Source: Lunularia cruciata (Eukaryota; Streptophyta; Marchantiopsida; Lunulariales; Lunulariaceae). From it: 64,000 nt of DNA. The DNA is taken from NCBI GenBank assembly GCA_948567375.1, contig OX419760.1, positions 24,862,001-24,926,000 on the forward strand, given 5' to 3'. The translations under genes and the position numbers were made by a program. The notes beneath the pieces are model-generated. The model ran no database searches. It worked only from the letters and a program-made list of their open reading frames with translations, and was not told the DNA's origin. Shown piece after piece: positions 8,770 to 19,395 of the stretch. Position 1 is the stretch's first letter. Every line of letters starts with the position of its first letter.

Positions 8770-11115
8770 TTGAAGGATGTGGTGGATGAGTTTCAAGATG
8801 TCTTTCCCGATGATCTACCCTCAAGATTACGACCTAAAAGGCGAGTAGATCACAAAATAGAGACACTCCCAGGGAAGACACCTCCTTGTAAGGCCCCATA
8901 TCGCCTATCACCTCATGAGTTGGAGGAGTGTAAGACTCAAATTGAGGAGATGCTACAGAAAGGGTTCATCCAACCTAGCATATCACCATATGGGGCCTCT
9001 GTCTTGTTTGTGAAGAAGAAGGATGGTACAATGCGCATGTGCATTGACTATCGGGGTCTCAATCAGCAAATAGTGAAGAACAAATACCCCTTACCTCGCA
9101 TGGATGACCTGTTTGATCAACTCCATGGAGCGAGATACTTCACCAAACTGGACTCGCGGAGCGGTTACAATCAAATCCGAATTGCAGAGGAGGATGTGTA
9201 CAAAACTGCCTTTCAAACCAGGTATGGCCACTTTGAGTATCTTGTGATGCCTTTTGTCCTCACCAATGCGCCTGCCACTTTCATGAGCCTAATGAATGAC
9301 ATATTTCGTCCATACTTGGATAAGTCTGTTATTGTCTTCTTGGATGATATCTTAGTATATAGTAGCACGATGACAGAACACAAACAACATCTACGAGAGG
9401 TCCTCCAGATTCTAAGACAGAATCAGTTGTACGCCAAAATCTCAAAGTGTGAGTTTGGCAAGTCTGAAGTAGACTACTTAGGGCATAGAGTAAGTGCAGA
9501 GGGCATTCAAGTATTGACAGATAAAACAGAGGTCATTCAAAAATGGAGTGCCCCAGAAGATCAGACTCAACTTAAGAGCTTCTTAGGGTTGACGGGATTC
9601 TATCGTAGATTTATCAAGGACTTTTCCAAGGTTGCACAGCCTTTAACGGCACTACTTGGCAAGGGGAAGAAGTGGACATGGGGAATTGCACAAGAGTTGG
9701 CCTTTCAAGAATTAAAGGCCGCCTTGCTACATGCACCAATCTTGAAGTGGTATGACCCAAAACGTCCAATCAAGTTGGCTACGGATGCATCAAGCGTAGC
9801 AATAGGAGCAGTCCTACAACAAGAGTGGCATGACGGATGGCATCCAATTGCATATTTCTCTCGAAATTTGTTACAGGCAGAGCGCAACTACCACACCACA
9901 AAACGAGAAGAGTTGGCCATCGTTCTAGCAACCAAGCATTGGAAGCACTACCTGGGCGAGAAGGCATTTGTAGTAGAGACAGACCACAAACCTCTAGTCT
10001 ACCTCGAGACGCAGAAGGATCTATCTCGTTGCCAAATTTGGTGGGCAGAGTGGCGACAACGCTTCAACATGACAATCACCTACATGGAAGGTAAGAAGCA
10101 ACTTGCAGATGCATTCACCCGCATGCCAATGGCCAACAACTTGGTGGCAGAGGTTAAGATTAACCCTGAATTCTGGCAAGAGATTCTAGATGCTACAAAA
10201 ACTGATCCACAGATTGTAGAAGCGCAATCGTCCAAAGGTGTCACCAGCACCCAAGGACTCACTTTTTGGGAGGGCCGATTGTGGATCTCAAATGTCCCAG
10301 AATTATGCACCACCATTCTAGTGGAATGTCATGATTTGGCCATTGTAGCTCATGTCGGAGTGGACAAGACCTTGGAGGCAGTCAAGCGCCATTATTATTG
10401 GCCCAAGATGAGCAACGACGTGATGGACTATATGCGTAGCTGCCTAATTTGTCAACAGAACAAAGCTTCTAATCAAGCTCCTGCAGGGCTCCTTCAACCT
10501 CTTCCCACTCCTTCCCAACGTTGGGAACAAGTGAGTATGGATCTCGTCTGTGAATTACCCAAGACCACCTTAGGGTTTGACTCCATTGTGGTCTTTGTGG
10601 ACCGGCTCAGCAAAATGATTCATGTACGCCCTACCACCAAGGAGGTGACCGCTCCACAACTAGCTCAACTATACTTAGATGCAGTCTTTGCTCACCATGG
10701 CTTGTCTAGAGTACTCATCACCGATAGAGGCACCCAATTCACCAGTTTGTTTTGGCGAACACTCTTTGGTTTCTTCAAGTTGGCCATGTCTACAGCTTAC
10801 CACCCACAAACAGATGGCCAAACAGAGCGGGCTAATTGCACGATTGAAGACATGTTACGCGGCTTCACCTTAGAAGAGCAAGAGAGGTGGGACACCCTAC
10901 TACCGTTGGTGGAATTCGCTTACAACAATTCAGTGAATGCCTCCACCCAGGTCACTCCGTTCTTCCTCATGTATGGTGAGCATCCCTTCACACCTTTTAG
11001 CTTGATGAAGATCCGTCCAGTGACTACCAAGGTTGATGCAGTCAACACATTTGTTTCTAGAATCCAACAAGGTGTGGAGAGCGCCAAGCACAGGTTACAG
11101 ATTGCGCAAAATTGA
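8770..11115 (+). CDS. pol: reverse transcriptase, RNase H and integrase of the chromovirus
   Basis: One 781-codon open frame. RT spans roughly residues 45-245: [12 protein letters not shown], the [12 protein letters not shown] palm segment with its Asp, and [12 protein letters not shown] (near residues 187-198) with both catalytic Asp. RNase H follows ([17 protein letters not shown] near 334, TDHKPL near 408). The integrase has an HHCC knuckle ending [10 protein letters not shown] (near 557) and a D,D-35-E core: [10 protein letters not shown] (near 590), LITDRGTQF (near 651) and [10 protein letters not shown] (near 685), all catalytic residues present. The RT FG.TNAP motif reads FVLTNAP. The frame ends at TGA 11113-11115 after QIAQN; coding continues beyond it in the same phase. 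The track start at 8770 is the first ATG; a real Pol would be made as a fusion with protease. Confidence 0.95.
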   Translation: MKDVVDEFQDVFPDDLPSRLRPKRRVDHKIETLPGKTPPCKAPYRLSPHELEECKTQIEEMLQKGFIQPSISPYGASVLFVKKKDGTMRMCIDYRGLNQQIVKNKYPLPRMDDLFDQLHGARYFTKLDSRSGYNQIRIAEEDVYKTAFQTRYGHFEYLVMPFVLTNAPATFMSLMNDIFRPYLDKSVIVFLDDILVYSSTMTEHKQHLREVLQILRQNQLYAKISKCEFGKSEVDYLGHRVSAEGIQVLTDKTEVIQKWSAPEDQTQLKSFLGLTGFYRRFIKDFSKVAQPLTALLGKGKKWTWGIAQELAFQELKAALLHAPILKWYDPKRPIKLATDASSVAIGAVLQQEWHDGWHPIAYFSRNLLQAERNYHTTKREELAIVLATKHWKHYLGEKAFVVETDHKPLVYLETQKDLSRCQIWWAEWRQRFNMTITYMEGKKQLADAFTRMPMANNLVAEVKINPEFWQEILDATKTDPQIVEAQSSKGVTSTQGLTFWEGRLWISNVPELCTTILVECHDLAIVAHVGVDKTLEAVKRHYYWPKMSNDVMDYMRSCLICQQNKASNQAPAGLLQPLPTPSQRWEQVSMDLVCELPKTTLGFDSIVVFVDRLSKMIHVRPTTKEVTAPQLAQLYLDAVFAHHGLSRVLITDRGTQFTSLFWRTLFGFFKLAMSTAYHPQTDGQTERANCTIEDMLRGFTLEEQERWDTLLPLVEFAYNNSVNASTQVTPFFLMYGEHPFTPFSLMKIRPVTTKVDAVNTFVSRIQQGVESAKHRLQIAQN

Positions 11116-11607
11116 CAAAAGCAGTATGCTGATGCACACCGTAGGCACATGGAGTTCAATGTTGGGGATCAAGTGTGGCTATCGACAACCAACCTCACAT
11201 TAGTTGGATCTCGTAAGCTCAGACCTCGTTTTATTGGGCCTTTCTCGATTCTTCGTTGCATCGGCACTGTGGCCTATCACCTTGAGCTACCACCACACAT
11301 GAAGATCCATCCAGTGTTCCATGTCTCCCTATTACATAGATATGCTCCCCGATCAGGCCAAGGTACTTCCACACAGGACATTTGACCTTGTCAGACAGTC
11401 ATTGATGGCATAGAGGAATATGAAGTGGAGCGGATTCTCCAAAAGCGCATGCGTGGTACTTGCCATCCACGGGTGGAATATCTAGTACAATGGAAAGGTT
11501 ACCCCCTCTATGAAGCAACCTGGGAACCCGCTACCAATTTGGCACATGCACCGGTGTTGGTGCAAGCATTTGAGCAACAATTGCACAACGAGGACGTTAC
11601 GTCTTAA
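11116..11607 (+). pseudogene. Integrase C-terminal domain and chromodomain of the chromovirus
   Basis: In the same phase as pol and directly after its TGA the sequence encodes [31 protein letters not shown] and [12 protein letters not shown], the chromovirus integrase tail. After another TGA (11383-11385) comes a chromodomain at about 11407-11600: EEYEVERILQKR, VEYLVQWKGYPLYEATWEP and LVQAFEQQL, with all hallmark residues. The frame closes at 11605-11607. Because the residues are well conserved, the two stops look recent or bypassed rather than old. Confidence 0.85.
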
Positions 11608-11620
11608 AAGGAGGGAGGTT
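11605..11620 (+). other. Polypurine tract
   Basis: AAAAGGAGGGAGG followed by TT lies immediately before the 3' LTR, the standard primer for plus-strand DNA synthesis. The copy at 42567 has TATAGGGGAGG at the same place. Confidence 0.85.
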
Positions 11621-12365
11621 TGTAATACCAAGGGTTAGCCATATGATCTAGATGTGAAATTTGGTTTGGTAACATCTAGAATGATGTTATACATGATGGT
11701 CAAAATAGATCAGATAGAAGTATCACCAAAAGAGTACTTCTACTAATAGTGCAGAAACCAAAATAGACTTGAGAACCTTAGAACCAATAGCTAGACATAT
11801 GATTTAAAGGTGAGAATTGGTTTGGTAACATCTGGAAGGATGTTACACATGATGGACTAAACAGATCAGAAAGAGGTATCACCAAAAGAGGACTTCTACT
11901 AATAGAGTAGGAACCGAACTATGCCTGAAATCTTTGAAGGCAATTTTAGAGGCCTAAACGGATGAATTAGGCCTCAAAAATGTGCAGATTCTCCCCCCCC
12001 CCCCCAACAGAGGGAAGGCTGGCCTTTCCTCACCCTTGGTTTGTCTCGTCGAGAGCTTTCCAATGGTACCTTACTCATGTGATTCTGAGATTCCTATAGG
12101 AAGATTCCCTAAAAGATTCCCTCCGGTCAAAGCTTGTTTGACCAACCAGATAGGACCTAGACCAGACATGTCACCCATCCAAGTAAGTAATCCAAGGGTG
12201 GAGCTTGCTGACATGTCACCTATCTGTGTCCCTAATCCTATGGTGGAGCTTCCTTGGAGGAGATCTTCTTTGTCTATATAATAAAGAGAAGGTGCTCCCT
12301 TGGGGCATCAAATGTTTGAATGTGCAATCTATGTTTCTCTCTTCTCTTGTCCTCGGAGTATTACA
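11621..12365 (+). repeat. 3' LTR of the chromovirus
   Basis: TGTAATACCA to ...GAGTATTACA, 745 bp, nearly matching the 5' LTR including the internal 156-bp duplication and the CTATATAATA box. It contains a run of 10-13 C near 11993 that is shorter and interrupted in the 5' copy. Confidence 0.95.
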
Positions 12366-12370
12366 GTTAG
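12366..12370 (+). other. Target-site duplication, right copy (GTTAG)
   Basis: Exact repeat of 5748-5752 on the other side of the element. Confidence 0.9.
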
Positions 12371-12960
12371 CCTTGCATGTGACTCCACCTCAATCTTGTG
12401 CTCCTCCAAGGTGACTTCCTTTAGATCATTGTAATTAAAAGCAAACACATGGATGAACTTGTGGAAAATCTCCTCAAATCTCAATTTCTTCTCCTTGGTA
12501 ACATTTGGACCATACTTGAGGGTAGGTAACCTCCTCTCTATCTCCTCAAGTGTCAATGGTGATTTATCTAGGTCCTTCAAAACCTTTGGCTTAGGTGCAA
12601 AATCCATAGCACACAAACAATATAGATCTAAATCAGATTCAAATTCATCCTCTTCTGTGGAAGTCTCTTCTTCCATGCTTGTGACCACACTTGAAGCTCC
12701 TTCTTTGGATTTGATTCTCAATAATCAGAAGATGGTGTATCTTAATGTGAAGTGTTGGTAGTGTTAGTGATAGGAACTATAACTCTATGGTTTGATGACC
12801 TAATCCTCAAGTACCCTTTGTGTGATCGATCAATTGTGCATGTTGCTCTCAACCATGGCCTCCTAAGAAGTAAATCATAGCTTGAATCCTTCAAGACTTG
12901 GAAAGTCATGAGATTTTGAACTCCCGTAACTGAAATTACCATCTTATACATCATCCCTAT
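12366..12960 (-). pseudogene. Old gypsy element A: linker and start of reverse transcriptase right of the insertion
   Basis: On the minus strand, 12954-12742 encodes SSYDLLLRRPWLR, the post-protease motif of gypsy elements (usually YDLLLGRPWLR). 12721 down to 12366 encodes LKDLDKSPLTLEEIERRLPT, FEEIFHKFIHVFAFNYNDL and TLEEHKIEV, the lead-in to RT. The coding then continues at 5752 beyond the inserted chromovirus. Confidence 0.8.
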
Positions 12961-12963
12961 TGG

Positions 12964-13275
12964 TCAAACTTGTTGTTTATTTTCCATGCTCACCACAAAT
13001 TTTGATGGTCTTGCGGGTATCATACCCAACTTCTTCATCAACCTCTCTAACATGGCATTCACTATAGATCCTCTATCAACAAGTGCATCCTTGATGTTGT
13101 GATCATTCACTCTCATCTCAATCTTAGAGGCATATTCACAAGCCTTCCATAGTGCTAGTTTGGCGTTCACCACCCCCATTGATACTAGAGCTTTTGCTTT
13201 CTTCTTCCTCTTGCTCCTTGTGGAACGCAAATCACCTCTAAGCTCCTTTCTCAAGGTAGGATTCAAAGCAATCAA
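12964..13275 (-). pseudogene. Old gypsy element A: protease
   Basis: Minus-strand frame with IKDALVDRGSIVNAMLERLM, the retropepsin active-site region (usually ALVD-G/S-GS). The residue after the catalytic Asp is Arg, so the Asp-Ser/Thr-Gly triad is lost. It is followed leftwards by the RPWLR motif, as expected. Confidence 0.75.
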
Positions 13276-13328
13276 TTGATGTTAGCCTTGTGATTATCAA
13301 CATTCTCCAATACATTGTAGTTCCATTA

Positions 13329-14131
13329 TTACTTTGAGATCAAGAAGTCCTCCATCCCTAACTTCTTCCTTGGAGTCTTTGTTGTTGATGGTGTTGAGGT
13401 GCTAGTGCAAGTGCTCCTAGTAGTCATAGGAGTATCTTTGATAGGAGTAAATCCTTGAGAAGAGTGTACATCCTCTACAAAATGAGCTCTCTTCTTCTCT
13501 TTTAACAAAAGCTCCAAATCAAGACCTTTGGAGTCTGAGCACTCCCCCTTCTCATACTTATTCTCAACCACATCTATGGATGCTATTCCCTTACCTTTGT
13601 TTGGATTTGGAACCACTTGGGTTTCACTATCTCTTTCTTTCCCTTTATTGGCTCCCTCATAACCCCTTCCTCCATTGTAAGTGGAATTTGGGCAATTCCT
13701 TTGGATGTGACCTTTTCCTCCCCAACCAAAACAATTTAAATCACTAAAATTTTTGGTGATTGGCCTCCTCTATATGGATAGCTTCCATAACTCCTAGACC
13801 CTTGCACTACATTTTGATCCACCTCTCTCTTCTCCCATAGTTGCACGACATTGATCTTGAGATCTACGAGTTGTTCTGTGATGGTTTGAAGTGGATCCTT
13901 TGGTGGAGGTGCAAGAACTGGAGCAACTACTACTTGTGGTGCAACCCTTGCTACCAAAGTATCAGAAGTTCCACCATACATGTAGCCTTGAGGAGGATGC
14001 ACAACCTCCTTCATCACCAAATCACTCTCATCTCCTTCCAAACTCTTCTCCATATGAATTGCAATCTTGATAGCTTCAACCTTGGGAGAAGGTTTCTCAT
14101 ATCTCACCTTGCTTCTAATCTGTGGTCCCAA
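13329..14131 (-). pseudogene. Old gypsy element A: gag C-terminal region
   Basis: The minus strand from 14131 carries IRSKVRYEKPSPKVEAIKIA and a linker rich in Pro and Val, then near 13735-13680 NCFGWGGKGHIQRNCPNST, a CCHC zinc knuckle whose second Cys is Trp, and a low-complexity Ser/Thr stretch (13616-13329). The order gag, protease, RT leftwards matches a minus-strand gypsy element. Frames are broken between the pieces. Confidence 0.65.
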
Positions 14132-14999
14132 TCATTCTACAAATTCTTGGTGAGCATAGCTCCTATGAAAATCATAGTAGTCTCTACATCATCTCCACCC
14201 TTCTTCAACACTATGCAAAATTTGGACTTTAACTTCTCCATTCTTTCTATATAGACTCTCATTTTCTCTCCATCTCCTTATTTGAGGAGTAACCTCACTC
14301 ATAAATCTCTCATCACTCTCATTTGGAAGCAATTTCTCAATGAATGTTGAAGTCAAACTCTCCCAAGTCTCTTCTTGCCTATCTCTCCTCTCTCTCTTTT
14401 AGTACTTTGACTCATACCATGTAAGTGCTGCATCTTCAAAGAAATTTGGTAATTATGAGGCCTACTCATTCTTCCTCCTCTCATTGTTTCCTATGCAAGC
14501 TCTCTTCAAGTCTCTCACAAAGACCTCCACATCTTCTCCATCCTTGCCAAAGAAAACCAGAAGTTTCCACATCTTAGCCTCTCACTATCTTTCTCATTTC
14601 TCTAAATTTTTCTTTTCTTTTCTCTAACTCTATAACGAATAGAGTATATACATGACTAACACTATTTGAGAGTAATCCACCCAAGGAAAAACAAAAGGTT
14701 CAGGTTGCCCCAAGATTTCTAAAGCAACATCAAATCCTAGAGTGCATATTAATCGAACCACTTGATAGTTTATCCATAAGTTGAAATATTGTGTCCATCA
14801 CTAATCTTGAGAACTAGTTCATGAAAATGGTGGTATTTTTGTAACAGTACTAAGACTCTCTCCAAAATCCTTCACCAAAGTCTCCAAAATTGTTGTTACT
14901 CCATTACAATCATATCATTTTGGAAGTCCTTTCACTCCACAAACCTCACACAACTCCTTGGTCTTAGATCTTCTCCCTCCCAATCTTGGTGAAGAAGGT
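14132..14999 (-). other. Decayed sequence, probably gag of element A
   Basis: No open frame of note. Minus-strand fragments (for example around 14460-14360) vaguely resemble the gag core but carry many stops. It fills the space between the element-A gag and the next gag-like relic. Confidence 0.3.
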
Positions 15000-15251
15000 T
15001 CAACATGCAAACCCCAAGTCAAGTAAACCTCTCCTTTCCTTCAATTTCTGACTTTCAAAGGTCAATAGACATGAACTTGCCTTATGTCCCTTCTCTTCAC
15101 ATAAAAAGCACTTAGACTTACTCTTTCCTCCAAGTGGTGTATGTTTTTGGATCCTCTCAATACTCTCTTTAAATTCTATTCTAAACTCTATTTTCCTCAA
15201 TTCCACCCCTACAATCACCTCAAACCATTGGAGAACCTTGCATAGCCTCAA
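15000..15251 (-). pseudogene. Gag zinc-knuckle fragment
   Basis: The minus-strand frame contains KSKCFLCEEKGHKASSC, an intact C-x2-C-x4-H-x4-C zinc knuckle, typical of retrotransposon nucleocapsid. It is distinct from the broken knuckle at 13.7 kb, so at least two minus-strand gypsy elements contributed here. The rest of its gag is not clear. Confidence 0.65.
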
Positions 15252-16915
15252 TTTCCACTCTTGGTGACCCTCTATGTTCCCAAGATGAATCTAAACACCC
15301 TAACATGTTTTTTGTTGCTCTCACACTCCTTGTGCATGAGATCTCAACTCTCCAAAATTGATTCCTTCTCACAATATCACTAAATTCTCCTAGATGGTAA
15401 GTTATAGTCTTCTGAAATTTTTCACACTTCCTCAAAACCTCAAGGTGTCCTTCCTTGACAAATTTTAGATCTTTTCATTCACCCATTTGGCCTAGGCACC
15501 TTTCTATTCAGCACACATATTTCATATTTGGTCTAAAACCTACCCCCTTACTTTAAAAACTCATAACTTTTTGCACATAAGCAATATCTCTCTAATTCTT
15601 GGGCGAAAAGGTAGAATACTATACACTAAATTTTCTTGGAGAGTTTTGTGGAAATCCATTGAAAATTGAAGAAATGGCAGACTATGTACAAATTTCTATA
15701 GAGCATACAGTTTTGAGAGCAATTTACACTATCAACTTTCAAAAGTTCTAGCTCAATGCATATACTAGCTCTCAAAATAATCTCAAGTGTGTTAACTAAA
15801 AGATAACCCAAACTATCATATGTAGAAATTTCAAGCCTAGATCTAAAATATGAAATTTTGCCCAAAATTACCATAATCCCCAAAATTTGCAATCCACCTC
15901 ACACAATCTCTCCAAATCCTCTCATGTGTACAAGATGTACAATATCACCTCAAAGATATCATAATGAACTACATGGTATACAAATAGGTCTTAGTTCTCT
16001 AACATAAGTTCAGTTCTCTCTCTTCCTCTTATGTTCTCTTCAAGTGAGCTCTCATAGCCTCCTTCTATCTAATATAAAATTGTTTGTGAAACATTATCTT
16101 GCCTTTTAGAAAGGTTTTGGCAAAGGAACTAACAATGTAAGATGGCATATCTCTCACTTAGTATGAACCTTTGGTGGTTATTATGGTAGCGCACCATGGA
16201 CTAAGAAGGCAAAGAACCCCAACTCCAACATACTCTTCCAAGTCTAACACTCCAAGATCCAAATCATTGCTCACTAGAGAACTTAATGAAAGAGAGATAG
16301 TTGCAAATGAAAGGATGATGAGTACCTCCTCACCCCTAGTTTAGATACTTGTGAAATAGTTACGTACCAAAGTTATTAATTATTAGAGAAACTCAAGTTA
16401 CTATGTTAAAAGTCAAATAAAGTCAAAAAGCTAAAGGAATATCCATACTCATGGGAATATTCTACTAAGTATGTGGTTTTATCTTGACCCAACCACTAAG
16501 TCAAGGATTCCTTCACATGGGTTATCTTTGGGCTAGAGAAGAATCCAAAACAAAAAGTCTTGTGAGCCCAAGAGTTCTCAACTCTTTCCTCAAAGTCAAA
16601 CACCTAGGAAAAATACCAAATCAACACATGAGAATCCAAAATAGTGGTGTAAATCTTTTTCAATTCCTCTAAAGTAAGGTCCCATCTATCTAAGCTATGA
16701 TTAACTTTAGCTAATTATGACTAATATAGAACCATCCTTTATCTCTCTATATATAATATCTTTCAAACTTATAATACCAAACTAAATATCACAATATCAC
16801 ATACATGCACAAATGGGTGTTACAATATTATTAACAAACTTCCCATCTTAGGACTAACTATTCTTAGATGTCTTACTTAAAGGTGCCAAATAATCTAATC
16901 AATATTTTTTATCTT
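15252..16915. other. Degenerate stretch, no gene recognised
   Basis: AT-rich sequence with short open stretches on both strands and no motif I can name. It lies between a gag knuckle and a protease relic of minus-strand gypsy elements and is probably decayed retroelement. Confidence 0.4.
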
Positions 16916-16919
16916 GGTG

Positions 16920-17299
16920 TTGTACTTGAATTTATTGTTGTGTCCAATCAAATTGAACCTTATGATATTCAAGCCAAGGCAAACCTAGAATGACATCATA
17001 GGGTGTAAAGGTTCCACTACAAACCTCATACACTCTAAATAATCCTTCTCAATCTTAAATGTCACAAAATGTGGGGTATGGAATGAAAAACTTTTTCTAC
17101 CATCTACCATCATCAATCTACTTTCAATTATTGGTTTGATAAGAATACTTAATTCTTTTGCTAATTGCATAGATCTATAATTTTTTGAACTCCCAAAATC
17201 AACCAAAATCATATAACCATGATCAGAATATAATACCTTGCAAGTGAAGAAAACTTGCATAAGCCAAGCCTTCCTTTCAATCCTATTGGAACTAATCAA
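16920..17299 (-). pseudogene. Gypsy protease fragment (minus-strand chromovirus relic)
   Basis: Minus-strand frame with GYMILVDFGSSKNYRSMQLA (active-site region, Asp-Phe-Gly where Asp-Ser-Gly is expected) and, continuing to about 16920, YDVILGLPWLEYHKVQFDW, a strongly diagnostic chromovirus protease/linker motif. It lies about 500 bp inside the inverted LTR at 17827-18335, so they are likely one element with gag deleted. Confidence 0.75.
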
Positions 17300-17811
17300 G
17301 TTCCATGTAGGTGGGTTGAGTTCTCCTACTAAGATTCCTTGTTTCCCTAATCATCATGTTCCATGAACTCCATTTGGGATATTCATCAGTGTGCTTGGGA
17401 TGTTCTTGCCTTCAAAATAACTTGGGCTTCAAAAATTAGATCTGCTTTTCTCCTTCTCAAAATGATGCTCTTGTTGTTGATGATCTCATTCTTCCAACAA
17501 TCAAGTAAGGTGTTTGATTTGTTACTACATGGCAATGATAAATTTTGGCATTGTCACTATGGCTACTACTTTATCATACTACAAATAATTTATCTAAATG
17601 ACACATACATACAACATGTCAATCGTTCCCTATAAGTTACAATCGGAAGTACCAAGTGTTCATTGGACAAGGTGATCACATTCAAAAAAATTAACCCAAA
17701 GCATGAGATGATGAATTGCTTGAATGGTGTTTGGGTAGTACATGGACACAAAAATCCCAATGGTTTGGCAAAAATGGATTTGGTGATCCATAAATTCCAT
17801 CCATCCCATTT

Positions 17812-17825
17812 CTTCTCTAATACTA
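17812..17825 (-). other. Degenerate primer-binding site
   Basis: Read on the minus strand, TAGTATTAGAGAAG follows the LTR end and resembles TGGTATCAGAGC, the initiator-Met tRNA primer site, at most positions. It supports the orientation of the inverted LTR. Confidence 0.5.
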
Positions 17826-17826
17826 A

Positions 17827-18335
17827 TTTAAAAGACCAAAAAGAGAAATAGTAGAATTTAATATCAAAGTGCTAGATTACATTGTAACTCTTGAATGAGT
17901 GAAACTCAAATATGCCTAGTATGAGCTTGGACTTTGGAATTTATAGCAAACATACAAGGTTCTTGAGGCACTTCTCAAGAAGTTTTCTAAAAACCAATTT
18001 GTTAATGTACAAGCCAAGCTAACCAAGAAGTTTCTTGAGAAGATTCCTTATAGAAATTGTTTATTTTGTGTGCAAGCTAAGCTAGTCTTGAAGTTGTCCA
18101 AAAAGTTTTTTTTTTTAAAACCACCTACTTGATATGCAAGCTAAGCTAGCCAATAAATTTCTCAAGAAACTCACTCCTAGAAGTCAACACTTGGCATACA
18201 CATTACCCAATACTTAGAAGTTATCGAGTAGTTTCCTAAATACTTCTAAAATATTTTTATTATTCTTAACTAATTTGGTTTACTTGTTATTTTTTTAATC
18301 TTGATTAACTAGATAGTAAATTCCATATTGTTATA
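17827..18335 (-). repeat. Inverted LTR related to the LTR at 5010-5421
   Basis: On the minus strand it starts TATAACAATATGGAATTTAC and includes GCTAGCTTAGCTTGCATATC, TATAAATTCCAAAGTCC and GGCATATTTGAG, matching in order the plus-strand LTR at 5010-5421 (TGTAACAATATGGAATTTA, TATAAATACCAAAGCCG, GGCATTTGGAG). It is the 5' LTR of a minus-strand relative of the truncated chromovirus. Divergence is large, so the copy is old. Confidence 0.65.
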
Positions 18336-19112
18336 TTATATTTATTTTATTTTGAACGTTATAATTTTTGATTTGATTATATCCGATGATAAATTCAAAT
18401 ATAATACCAAAGTAAAAATTATATATTATGTTGTTTTTCACCTTTGAGTAAAATATCTAAAAATAATCAATCTCAAAATGAAAATATTATCAATAAAATA
18501 ACTATAAATTAAATTTTAGAATATATTCTTATATTTAAAATATAAATTAAGCCAATTGTGCAAAAAAATCTGATAAGAGCAAAAAGTCTCATTGTTTGAT
18601 GAGGCTTTTGGCTCAAAATAATTCAAAATTTTACATATATATTTTTGGATGATATACCCAATATACTCCCATAAAAACATTCACCGCCATCTCCCTTAGC
18701 TTACAAGATGAACTTTTCACCAAGATATCCAAGCGATCTTCAACCGTTGATGCCTTCCACTCCACAAAGATCTCATGCCCATCTATGCAAATCTTAATGT
18801 GAGAGCGACTCCAACGCGCGTCCGCATCACCAAGTTTGAAAGCTTTCATCAACTTTTCTCGCATGTGAATATGAAGAGAGTGCCATGAGCAATGTAGAGA
18901 CACGAATGTGTACACTCAGCAAAGTCGGCACGTATGTACCATAAGGAGAAATCACACTAACAAGATCTTTATACTAGTTTGCGTTGTAATTTCCCCATGT
19001 TCCACATAATGTTTTAGAGCTTGGTGTTTAATCACCATGGAATTTGAATCCACAAGTTGCTATGCTCGACAGAGGAGAACAAAGAAGAGAAAAGGAGACT
19101 GCGTAGTAAAAA
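18336..19112. other. AT-rich spacer, no gene supported
   Basis: The 94-codon minus-strand frame at 18915-18631 shows no familiar domain. The remainder is very AT-rich. I see nothing else. Confidence 0.35.
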
Positions 19113-19379
19113 TGAAGGATAGGAAGACCCCATCAAACCATACAAGGGAGTGACAAAAAAGATAACATGGAGCTAAGCCCCAATAGAGTCTATATAAGAA
19201 ATCTGCACTAGTGCACCTAAGATATCCGGGCTATGCAAGTTGTAGGGTCTACACCTAACTGGAGCATCAGAATAAATATCCTCTAATGTGATTACTCTCC
19301 TATGGAGTGCACCAACCACGGCCCTCTGTACAGCCATGAATACAAACTATCTAAAATATAGGAGAGTGAGAGTGGTACA
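19113..19379 (-). mobile_element. 5'-truncated LINE 3' tail
   Basis: About 265 bp closely match 30712-30985 in the same orientation: both share GAAGACCCCATCAA, GGAGCTAAGCCCCA, GCACCTAAGATATCC, ATTGCTCTCCTATGGA-like and GAGAGTGAGAGTGGTA. In the longer copy this segment is the end of the LINE reading frame. Short copies ending at the same 3' point are typical of target-primed LINE insertions. It sits exactly where the Roco gene stops. Confidence 0.65.
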
Positions 19380-19395
19380 AATCATAATAAAGATT

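Larger units (their letters stand above)
5753..12365 (+). mobile_element. Near-complete Ty3/gypsy chromovirus inserted in element A
   Basis: Two direct LTRs of 744 and 745 bp, a tRNA-iMet primer-binding site, gag with zinc knuckle, protease, RT, RNase H, integrase, chromodomain and polypurine tract are all present in order, flanked by the duplication GTTAG. The LTRs differ at scattered positions (a few per cent by eye), so the insertion is fairly recent compared with the other relics. Reading frames are gag in one phase, protease in a second and pol in a third. Isolated in-frame stops at 7638, 8013, about 8496, 11113 and 11383 prevent a normal polyprotein. A more decayed relative lies at about 33-43.3 kb and further LTRs at 33140, 35719 and 47164. 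Confidence 0.95.

Noticed and set aside
11991-12003. C homopolymer in the 3' LTR as a functional element
   Set aside because: Length differs between the two LTRs and such runs are prone to slippage or sequencing error.
18631-18915. 94-codon minus-strand frame with a HSLHIHMREKLMKAFKLGD-like text
   Set aside because: No recognisable domain, no splice partners, AT-rich context; not enough to call a gene.
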